Origin: Candidatus Poribacteria bacterium | Lineage (GTDB): Bacteria; Poribacteria; WGA-4E; DTYX01 | Direction: 5' to 3' | NCBI GenBank assembly: GCA_012961655.1 | Contig: DTYX01000580.1 | Location: 1 to 5,410, forward strand | DNA: 5,410 bases | The notes under the pieces: model-generated | What the model was told of the DNA's origin: nothing | Seen by the model: the letters and a program-made list of their open reading frames with translations, nothing else | Databases searched by the model: none | Made by a program: the position numbers and the translations under genes | Shown: piece by piece, positions 1 through 5,410 of the stretch | Position numbering within the stretch: position 1 is the first letter of the stretch | Layout of the letters: every line of letters starts with the position of its first letter

Positions 1-41
1 ACTGAAATAAGGAACGCGCCAGAATGAAGTAACGCATGTCT

Positions 42-75
42 CCGGACTTGCGTGAGTAAAGGAACACAAGTCCGG
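42..75. repeat. 9-bp perfect inverted repeat (hairpin)
   Basis: CCGGACTTG at 42-50 is exactly complementary to CAAGTCCGG at 67-75, leaving a 16-base loop. The bases after the stem are GAAATTATC, so there is no T-run as in a classic rho-independent terminator. It lies upstream of the membrane protein gene, and the window edge hides whatever gene precedes it. It could be a 3'-end hairpin of an upstream transcript, a leader structure, or one copy of a dispersed palindromic repeat. The sequence alone does not decide between these. Confidence 0.6.
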
Positions 76-98
76 GAAATTATCTAAAAACTGTGTTT

Positions 99-102
99 GA
101 GG
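99..102 (+). promoter_or_regulatory. Ribosome binding site for the 110-178 frame
   Basis: GAGG at 99-102 stands 7 bases before an ATG at 110. The spacing is ideal, and the site is at least as good as the one before the ATG at 168. It matters because it suggests that translation of the membrane protein originally began at 110 rather than at 144 or 168. Confidence 0.45.
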
Positions 103-109
103 TTGAAAC

Positions 110-178
110 ATGACGATGTCAAGAATGGCTGCATTCAGAAAAATTGGAGAATTTTGCGGAGAAAGTTATGCGGGGTAA
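110..178 (+). other. Short 22-codon frame, probable displaced N-terminus of the membrane protein
   Basis: An ATG at 110 with a good GAGG site opens a 22-codon frame that reads MTMSRMAAFRKIGEFCGES and ends at TAA 176-178, inside the start of the membrane protein gene. Just after an A5 run at 139-143 the neighbouring frame becomes coding-like (LENFAEKVMRGKGKKGG) and continues into the membrane protein. Removing one A from the run would join the two as MTMSRMAAFRK-LENFAEKVMRGKG, a natural basic N-terminus before the first membrane segment. The preferred reading is therefore an N-terminal extension split by a +1 shift at a homopolymer, either a sequencing or assembly error or a real mutation. The alternative is a true leader peptide overlapping the downstream start by 11 bases, which would allow translational coupling. 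Confidence 0.45.
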
Positions 179-2075
179 GGGAAAAAAAGGTGGCGTGACG
201 TTACGCGCTGTGTTGATTGGTCTTGCATTTATGCCTATCAACGTTTACCTCGTAGTGCAGTGGGAGACCGTTTGGGGGACACAGTATCCCACCACTATGG
301 GGATATTTTTCAACGCTATCTTCTGCCTATTTCTGGTAACAGTTCTGAACCTCCCCATCAAAAAGTTCCTGCCGAAGATTGCCTTGAACCGGGGTGAGAT
401 GCTGACGATTTATGCTGTGCTGCTGATGGCTATCACCGTCAGTGGGCACGATTTCACCCAGACCGTGTTTTGCACTCTGGGCACTTCTCGCTGGTTTGCT
501 ACTCCAGAGAACGAGTGGAGTTCGCTATTTTGGAGATATGTCCCTCAATGGCTCAGTGTGAAAGACGATAATGTACTTCGTGGGTTCTACGAAGGTGAAT
601 CGACCTTTTACACCGCTCAGCATATCAAGGGATGGCTTGAACCGATGTTCTGGTGGACGCTCTTCCTCACTGTCATGGTTTTTACTATGCTCTGCATCAA
701 CGCCATCATCAGGAAGCAGTGGATAGAAAGAGAGAAACTGACCTACCCGCTGGTACAATTGCCTTTTGAGATGACGCGCGATGATTCAAAGGGAAACTTC
801 TTTTCAAACAAGTTGCTCTGGCTCGGTTTCGGAATTGCCGCTGGAATCGACATCATAAACGGCTTGAACTTTCTCTTCCCCGTATTCCCCCAAATACCTC
901 TCAAATACAACCTCGGCGAACATTTCGTCGATAAGCCCCTCAACGCCATCGGGAATCTTCCCGTTCAAATCAACCCTTACGCCATCGGTTTGGCTTTTCC
1001 GATACCGCTGGATTTACTCTTCTCATGTTGGGTTCTCTTCATTGTCTGGAAGGCTGAGAGAGTAATCGGAAGCGTTGCGGGGGTGAATCTACCAGGGTAT
1101 CCATTTCCAGACCAGCAGATACTCGGTTCGTATCTGGGGATAGCAGCCGTTGCGCTCTTTATAGGTCGAAAATATCTCTGGCAAGTGCTGAAAAAGGCAA
1201 TTGGCGTTCGTTCGGATTTGGACGATTCAGGCGAACCGATGAAATACAGAACAGCGGTCTTGGGAGGGCTTTTGGGGACGGCGTCATTGGTCATATTTGT
1301 ATCTCAGGCGGGGATGTCCGTTCTCTTTCCGCTCGCATTCTTCCTGATATACTTTGCTATAATGTTTGCTTTCACCCGGATGAGGGCTGAACTTGGACCG
1401 CCTCTGCAGGGAATTCACTATTCAGGACCGCTTCAATTGATAGTAGCGGCTGTGGGCAGTCGAAAGATATCACAGCAAACCTTGACTGTGGCTGCTCCGT
1501 ATTGGACTTTTACCAAAGAACTCAGAAACAATCCGATGCCGTTTGTGCTTGAAGGATTCAAGCTCGCTGAGCGTTCTGACATAGATACCAGAAAGCTCTG
1601 GAAGGTGATGATGCTTTCGAGCTTTCTAGGCATATTCGTTACCTTCTGGGGTTTCCTGCAATTCAACTACAAATGGGGCGGCGTAGGCGCATGGCGCGGT
1701 GTGGCGGCTTATACCGTCATAGAACGGTGGGTGACCAGACCGGCTGAACCTGACATGACGTTTCTGAGCTTCACAGGTTTCGGATTCATATTCGTCCTCA
1801 TAAACACAGCTCTGAGACTGCGGTTTTTATGGTGGCGTCTGCATCCGTTAGGGTATCCTTTAGCGGGATATTACCACTTCGAGAAACTCTGGTTCCCCTT
1901 CTTTATAAGTTGGGCGGCCAAGTGGATAATCCTCAAATACGGCGGGATAAGAGCTTACCGCAGGGCGTTCCCATTGTTTATGGGATTGATTTTAGGCGAG
2001 TTCATTATGGGTAGCGTATGGGGAATACTGGGACTCCTCACCGGGAAACCCACCTACGCATTTAAGAGTTGGTAG
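168..2075 (+). CDS. Multipass membrane protein, DUF6785/DUF6784 family (OPT transporter-like)
   Basis: This gene encodes a very hydrophobic 635-residue inner-membrane protein with no signal-peptide cleavage site and a basic N-terminus (MRGKGKKGG). About 13 membrane segments can be read, near residues 9-31, 43-62, 76-92, 158-180, 216-238, 272-295, 318-335, 363-383, 385-404, 478-500, 535-556, 575-592 and 602-626. The motif TRMRAELGPP at 403-412 and the C-terminal block from HPLGYPLAG (H559) through the KWIILKYGG and YRRAFPLFMGLILGEF stretches match my recollection of the DUF6785 N-terminal and DUF6784 C-terminal domains. These are found in Poribacteria, Planctomycetes and Armatimonadota and are distantly like oligopeptide transporters. 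Transport of a small organic solute is inference, and the substrate is unknown. The ATG at 168 is chosen because GGAG at 158-161 precedes it by 6 bases; a TTG at 144 in the same frame has no such site. The original start may be at 110 (see the frameshift entry). No other gene overlaps it, and the spacer after it is about 200 bases. Confidence 0.85.
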   Translation: MRGKGKKGGVTLRAVLIGLAFMPINVYLVVQWETVWGTQYPTTMGIFFNAIFCLFLVTVLNLPIKKFLPKIALNRGEMLTIYAVLLMAITVSGHDFTQTVFCTLGTSRWFATPENEWSSLFWRYVPQWLSVKDDNVLRGFYEGESTFYTAQHIKGWLEPMFWWTLFLTVMVFTMLCINAIIRKQWIEREKLTYPLVQLPFEMTRDDSKGNFFSNKLLWLGFGIAAGIDIINGLNFLFPVFPQIPLKYNLGEHFVDKPLNAIGNLPVQINPYAIGLAFPIPLDLLFSCWVLFIVWKAERVIGSVAGVNLPGYPFPDQQILGSYLGIAAVALFIGRKYLWQVLKKAIGVRSDLDDSGEPMKYRTAVLGGLLGTASLVIFVSQAGMSVLFPLAFFLIYFAIMFAFTRMRAELGPPLQGIHYSGPLQLIVAAVGSRKISQQTLTVAAPYWTFTKELRNNPMPFVLEGFKLAERSDIDTRKLWKVMMLSSFLGIFVTFWGFLQFNYKWGGVGAWRGVAAYTVIERWVTRPAEPDMTFLSFTGFGFIFVLINTALRLRFLWWRLHPLGYPLAGYYHFEKLWFPFFISWAAKWIILKYGGIRAYRRAFPLFMGLILGEFIMGSVWGILGLLTGKPTYAFKSW

Positions 2076-2079
2076 CTTT

Positions 2080-2142
2080 AGAATAGCAAGATTTGTCTCG
2101 CACAGACGTAACTATTCTTTGGAGTAGCGAGACTTGTCTCGC
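2080..2142. repeat. Tandem pair of palindromic repeat units
   Basis: Two related 18-base units lie 41 bases apart, at 2084-2101 (TAGCAAGATTTGTCTCGC) and 2125-2142 (TAGCGAGACTTGTCTCGC), and match at 16 of 18 positions. The second contains a perfect 7+7 palindrome, GCGAGAC-TT-GTCTCGC, at 2127-2142; the first is a decayed version. The first unit is itself enclosed by AGAATAG (2080-2086) and CTATTCT (2112-2118). The block starts 5 bases after the stop codon of the membrane protein gene, so in RNA it could act as a 3'-end stabiliser or weak terminator. A dispersed REP-like element is the other obvious reading. Confidence 0.65.
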
Positions 2143-2207
2143 GTAAACGCAACACAATATTAGCGTTGCTATGTAGAATCGGCTGAAAACCTGCTACTCC
2201 GAAAGAA
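2115..2207. repeat. About 93-bp element bounded by inverted repeats, possible MITE/REP-like
   Basis: TTCTTTGGAGTAGC at 2115-2128 is complementary to GCTACTCCGAAAGAA at 2193-2207 except for one unpaired base. The enclosed DNA holds the perfect palindrome at 2127-2142 and a further inverted pair, AACGC (2146-2150) with GCGTT (2163-2167). The whole could fold into a multi-branched structure. It has no coding capacity, and no obvious target-site duplication is seen. The size and terminal inverted repeats resemble a non-autonomous mobile element (MITE) or complex REP unit. Calling it mobile is inference, because copy number cannot be seen here. Confidence 0.5.
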
Positions 2208-2275
2208 CAATTACCCCAAAATTAAATCAAAAACCATTACAATTAGGAGTTACGAACTGCAAGCTCGAGGAACTG

Positions 2276-2500
2276 ATGGTAGAACGTTGTGAGGCTATAT
2301 GGGATGTCGCCGGACGCGATTTCCGTTTGACAATCGACCCAAATCAACGATTCTACCGTCTGCCGGAGACGATTGCCTTAGCCCGCGAACTGGCGCCGCG
2401 TGGTCATGTGGAAGTATTTGAGGAGAAGATGCTGAAAGAACATCTGGACTGGTATGGTGAATTGGATATGGACGCGGTGGAGAGATATCGGGTTGATTGA
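2276..2500 (+). pseudogene. Fragment of an enolase-superfamily (mandelate racemase/muconate lactonizing-like) enzyme
   Basis: The 74 residues from ATG 2276 resemble the middle of a mandelate racemase/muconate lactonizing enzyme barrel. An ERCEAIWDVAG helix leads to LTIDPNQ, where D21 and N23 match the conserved D-x-N with the first metal ligand. A helix (ETIALARELA) follows, then VEVFEEKM, where E49/E50 match the second metal-ligand strand, and then LDWYGEL. Family members run about 370-400 residues. The N-terminal capping domain, the catalytic lysine strand before D-x-N, the third metal ligand and the rest of the barrel are missing, so a working enzyme is not expected. The frame is open back to a TAG at 2174-2176, and family-like residues (LGVTNCKLEEL) begin near 2243, so homology extends upstream of the ATG. 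GAGG at 2267-2270 could serve as a ribosome site, so a short peptide might still be made. Full relatives dehydrate or racemise sugar acids, which fits the GH2 neighbour. The remnant sits directly after a repeat-rich spacer. Confidence 0.65.
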
Positions 2501-2584
2501 TATACTATAAGACTTTTTCAATTATCGCCTGAAAATAATAAGATAATGTAACAAAAGTTCTAAAACGTAATCACTAAGCAATAT
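2501..2584 (+). promoter_or_regulatory. AT-rich leader, likely promoter region of the GH2 gene
   Basis: The non-coding stretch between the enolase-like remnant and the GH2 gene is clearly more AT-rich than its flanks. A weak sigma-70-like pair can be proposed: TTTTCA at 2515-2520 and TAAGAT at 2539-2544 with an 18-base gap, each matching the consensus at 4 of 6 positions. GATAAT at 2542-2547 fits the -10 consensus better, but its spacing is 21. No operator palindrome or terminator is obvious. The exact hexamers are uncertain. That the GH2 gene has its own promoter is inferred from the spacing and composition. Confidence 0.25.
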
Positions 2585-2589
2585 GGAGG
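2585..2589 (+). promoter_or_regulatory. Strong Shine-Dalgarno site deciding the GH2 start
   Basis: GGAGG at 2585-2589 lies 8 bases before the ATG at 2598. The in-frame ATG at 2583 overlaps this motif and has no purine-rich site of its own. Translation therefore most likely starts at 2598, giving MAEKIPRPEHP as the N-terminus. Confidence 0.8.
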
Positions 2590-2597
2590 AAATCACT

Positions 2598-5306
2598 ATG
2601 GCAGAAAAAATTCCTAGACCGGAACACCCGCGACCAGATTTTCAACGCGATGACTGGTTGAATTTAAACGGCAAATGGGCTTTCGATTTTGACCCAGACG
2701 CGGTCGGTGAAAGTGAAAAATGGTACTCCAGAGGGGGACATAATTACAGCAGGCATATCATCGTTCCCTTTCCATGGGAGAGCGAACTTTCAGAGGTGAA
2801 TGACATTGAATATAAAGGCGCTGCTTGGTATCAGAGAACGATTTTAGTCCCAGAGGATTGGGCGGGCAAAAGGGTGATTGTGAAATTCGGAGCAGTCGAT
2901 TGGGAAACGAAGGTATGGGTCAACGACAATTTTGTCGGTCAGCATGAAGGCGGATATTCAACTTTTGAATTCGATATAACCGATTTCATGAAGTTTGATG
3001 GCGCAGATGTTCTTACCGTCAGAGCCTATGATGTAACGCATCCCGAAATTCCGTCGGGTAAGCAGACGGGGTGGTATACGCCGACCAGCGGCATTTGGCA
3101 AACGGTGTATCTGGAGGCGCGCGAGGATACTTACATTGAGCGTGTTCGCATCACCCCTGATGTGACGAATTCATCCGCCCATTTTCAACTTAATATTGCA
3201 ACGCTTGAAGCTGGAGATTATAATCTGCTCATTCAATCCAGCGAAGATTTTTTAGCGACCACTTCTATGCAACTGCAACCCGGCGACAATCGCGTCAATA
3301 TTTCCGCTGAGATTCTCAATCCCAAACTCTGGAGTCCAGACCACCCGCATCTGTACTATGTAACTGTAACTCTTACGCAAAACGACAAAACGCTGGACAA
3401 AGTGAAGACTTACTTCGGCATGCGCGAGGTGAGTCGCGGCAAGTACGGAGATAATCCTTACGAGTATATTCTGCTCAACGGCAAACCGATATATCTGATG
3501 GGGGCGCTGAACCAATCCTTCAACCCGCAGGGAATCTACACCTATCCTTCGGATGAATATATGAAAAATGATATCCTGAAGACGAAGGAGTTCGGTTTTA
3601 ATTTCCTGCGCCTTCACATTAAAGTCGATGAACCGCGCTATCTCTACTGGACTGATGTTTTGGGCGTAATGCTGATGTGCGATATGCCGAATTTCACGCA
3701 CTATACGGAACAATCCAAACGCCATTGGGAGATGACCCTCCGCAATGCCATCGACCGCGATTTTAATCATCCGTCGATTATCGCCTGGTGCGATTTTAAT
3801 GAGACCTGGGGCATCGGACACGAAGGTTATACCGAAGAACATCAGGCGTGGGTCGAACAGATGTATCGCTTGACCAAAAAACTGGATGCGACGCGGTTGG
3901 TTGAGGATAATTCCGCCTGTCGATATGACCACGTAGCGACCGATATCAACAGTTGGCATTTCTACATCGACGATTACGAAAAGACCAAAGCGCACATAGA
4001 GAACGTCGTCGAAAACAGTTATCCCGGTTCACCGTTCAATTTCGTCGAAGGACGTTTTCAAGGCACAGAACCGTTGATGAACAGCGAATACGGCGCGGTA
4101 TCAGCCGGAGGGGGCGACCGGGATATCTCTTGGGGTTTCAAATATCAGACGAATCTGCTGCGCCGACATGAAAAAATCTGCGGATATATTTACACCGAGT
4201 TGATGGATATTGAATGGGAGCACAACGGCTTTATGAACTATGACCGACGTTTAAAAGAATTCGGCTATGGCGAGATGTCGCCCAACTTCAGTTATCGAGA
4301 TTTGAATAACCTCGATTTTCTGGTGATTGATGCTCCGCCATGCCCGCAGTATCAGCCCGGCGAAGACGTTAAAATTCCTCTGTACATCAGCCATTTTTCA
4401 GACAAACCGGCGGAGAAATTAACGTTGAAATGGCGTCTGGACGCCGTGGATGTATACGGCGAGTCAAGCATGCGACTATACGGAGAATCACCCGCAAACT
4501 GGGAGCAGTACCGCGTTGCACCACTTCCGGTCATAGCATTCATCTTGCCAGAAGAACCATCTCTCGGAACTTTGACCGCGTGGCTGGAAGATGAAGCGGG
4601 ACAACTGCTGACGGCAAATTATATTAACCTTGATGTCTATGCTCAAAAGGCTCCCAGAGCCGAAATCATCGACTCGCAAACCTGTGTTCTCCGATTCGGA
4701 CCAAACGAGTTCTACAATAAGACCTTTGCAGAAGTCGAGCCTGTACACGAGGAGAAAGTTTACGGCTATGGAACCGGGCGGATTGAATATCGCCTGTCGA
4801 TTCCAGAGGGCATCGATGTTGATGAAATTAGAAGTCTCGACCTCATCGTCGAAATGGCGGCGAAAGCCGATAGCGAAAAGCTCGATTGGCCGAGCCGACG
4901 CAAACCTGTTGATTATCCGCAGACGGATGATAGAAGATATCCGACGGATGTAACAGTGAGCATCAACGGCGTCGAAATTGAAACTGTAAAGCTGCCAGAT
5001 GACCCAGCGGACGCCCGTGGCGCGCTCTCGCACAACGCCGCCTTTCATCACGGTTCGTATGGCTACCTGACCATAACCCACGTTGATTTCGCCGGAAAGG
5101 GCGCAATCCGAGATATCCTCACAGCGGAGAGAAAACTTGTAGCGCAATTTGCCGTGAAGCCCGACACTCAAAATAAGGGCGGATTGGCTATCTTCGGCGC
5201 ACGGCTCGGCAGATACCCGCTTGACCCGACAATTCGGTTGTACGCACGCGGGAATATCGGCTTGAAGCAAGGATGGTACTACTCGGAATCTATTGCAATC
5301 GGGTAA
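2598..5306 (+). CDS. Glycoside hydrolase family 2 protein (beta-glycosidase of unknown substrate)
   Basis: This is a 902-residue retaining beta-glycosidase of the GH2 clan. The domains, in order, are a sugar-binding jelly-roll domain (about 5-175, with VPFPWES, AVDWETKVWVND and HEGGYSTFEFDIT), an Ig-like domain (about 180-285) and a TIM barrel (about 290-570, opening with NGKPIYLMG). These are followed by a second Ig-like beta domain (about 580-690) and a final beta-rich part of some 200 residues (ending near GGLAIFGARLGRYPLDPT). The acid/base residue is E402 in DFNETWG and the nucleophile is E497 in MNSEYGA. R338/H340 (FLRLH), W453/H454 and E534 fit the active-site strands. The N-x-K signature of beta-glucuronidases is not seen after the barrel (HNGFMNYDRR instead), so that activity is unlikely; beta-galactosidase, beta-mannosidase and other specificities remain open. 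There is no signal peptide or lipobox, which implies a cytoplasmic enzyme acting on imported oligosaccharides. The gene ends with tandem TAA stops. Family assignment is firm; substrate is unknown. Confidence 0.95.
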   Translation: MAEKIPRPEHPRPDFQRDDWLNLNGKWAFDFDPDAVGESEKWYSRGGHNYSRHIIVPFPWESELSEVNDIEYKGAAWYQRTILVPEDWAGKRVIVKFGAVDWETKVWVNDNFVGQHEGGYSTFEFDITDFMKFDGADVLTVRAYDVTHPEIPSGKQTGWYTPTSGIWQTVYLEAREDTYIERVRITPDVTNSSAHFQLNIATLEAGDYNLLIQSSEDFLATTSMQLQPGDNRVNISAEILNPKLWSPDHPHLYYVTVTLTQNDKTLDKVKTYFGMREVSRGKYGDNPYEYILLNGKPIYLMGALNQSFNPQGIYTYPSDEYMKNDILKTKEFGFNFLRLHIKVDEPRYLYWTDVLGVMLMCDMPNFTHYTEQSKRHWEMTLRNAIDRDFNHPSIIAWCDFNETWGIGHEGYTEEHQAWVEQMYRLTKKLDATRLVEDNSACRYDHVATDINSWHFYIDDYEKTKAHIENVVENSYPGSPFNFVEGRFQGTEPLMNSEYGAVSAGGGDRDISWGFKYQTNLLRRHEKICGYIYTELMDIEWEHNGFMNYDRRLKEFGYGEMSPNFSYRDLNNLDFLVIDAPPCPQYQPGEDVKIPLYISHFSDKPAEKLTLKWRLDAVDVYGESSMRLYGESPANWEQYRVAPLPVIAFILPEEPSLGTLTAWLEDEAGQLLTANYINLDVYAQKAPRAEIIDSQTCVLRFGPNEFYNKTFAEVEPVHEEKVYGYGTGRIEYRLSIPEGIDVDEIRSLDLIVEMAAKADSEKLDWPSRRKPVDYPQTDDRRYPTDVTVSINGVEIETVKLPDDPADARGALSHNAAFHHGSYGYLTITHVDFAGKGAIRDILTAERKLVAQFAVKPDTQNKGGLAIFGARLGRYPLDPTIRLYARGNIGLKQGWYYSESIAIG

Positions 5307-5340
5307 TAAGGGCGACTGATGGAAAATGGATATGTTAAAA

Positions 5341-5354
5341 GACCGGAAACGGTC
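5341..5354. repeat. Small hairpin with GAAA tetraloop
   Basis: GACCG (5341-5345) and CGGTC (5350-5354) form a perfect 5-bp stem closed by GAAA, a stable GNRA-type loop, 34 bases after the GH2 stop codon. No T-run follows, so it is a poor intrinsic terminator. It could be chance, a 3'-end structure, or part of the leader of a gene beyond the window. The rest of 5307-5410 shows no recognisable gene. Confidence 0.35.
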
Positions 5355-5410
5355 GGTGCTATTAGCTTAGGAAGCTTTACCAACATTGGCGATGAGGATT
5401 GACCCTCTAC

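Noticed and set aside
1..27. Possible tail of an upstream gene ending at TGA 25-27 or TAA 8-10
   Set aside because: Only two to eight codons are visible, so neither frame can be chosen nor a product suggested.
2080..2207. CRISPR array
   Set aside because: There are only two imperfect units with irregular content and nested inverted repeats, and no series of equal spacers.
2583..2597. Earlier in-frame ATG for the GH2 gene
   Set aside because: It overlaps the GGAGG motif that serves the ATG at 2598 and has no ribosome site of its own.
3252..3995. Long open frame (247 codons) on the minus strand inside the GH2 gene
   Set aside because: It lies wholly antisense to a confidently assigned GH2 enzyme, shows no family motif, and is explained by codon bias of the plus-strand gene.
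4488..5270. Long open frame (260 codons) on the minus strand over the GH2 C-terminus
   Set aside because: It is antisense to the GH2 frame, which stays well conserved to its end. The translation has no recognisable domain and a cysteine/arginine-rich shadow-like composition.
5319..5402. 27-codon frame after the GH2 gene (MENGYVKRPETVGAISLG...)
   Set aside because: It has only a weak AAGGG site, no recognised homology and a stop just before the window end. A small gene cannot be excluded, but the support is too thin.

Overview
This window carries two long plus-strand genes with a short gene remnant and a palindrome-rich spacer between them. The proteins suggest a heterotrophic, sugar-degrading bacterium of the kind represented by Candidatus Poribacteria or related Planctomycetes/Armatimonadota-like lineages. 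In those groups, multipass DUF6785/DUF6784 proteins, enolase-superfamily sugar-acid dehydratases and signal-less GH2 enzymes often occur together. The taxonomic guess is inference from protein style and repeat style. There is no rRNA or other marker gene in the window.

Layout. Positions 1-167 are a leader with a 9-bp perfect hairpin (42-75) and a short reading frame (110-178) with a good ribosome binding site. This frame appears to be the displaced true N-terminus of the next gene. Positions 168-2075 encode a membrane protein with about 13 hydrophobic segments and a DUF6785 + DUF6784 architecture, distantly like oligopeptide transporters (OPT). Positions 2076-2242 are a spacer packed with nested inverted and direct repeats, including an almost perfect 15-bp inverted repeat that bounds about 93 bp. 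Positions 2276-2500 (homology probably from 2243) are a fragment of an enolase-superfamily (mandelate racemase/muconate lactonizing) enzyme covering only the first two metal-ligand strands. Positions 2501-2597 are an AT-rich leader. Positions 2598-5306 encode a 902-aa glycoside hydrolase family 2 enzyme with both catalytic glutamates and a long C-terminal beta-rich extension. Positions 5307-5410 hold a small GAAA-loop hairpin and no convincing gene.

How the parts may work together (inference). The membrane protein could import a sugar-derived solute, and the GH2 enzyme, which has no signal peptide, would cleave a beta-linked oligosaccharide in the cytoplasm. The enolase-superfamily fragment suggests that a sugar-acid dehydratase was once part of the same locus and was lost, possibly through rearrangement at the adjacent repeats. 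No dramatic new system is evident. The points most worth a second look are the apparent one-base frameshift at the start of the membrane protein, the repeat element, the gene remnant and the unassigned C-terminal part of the GH2 enzyme.
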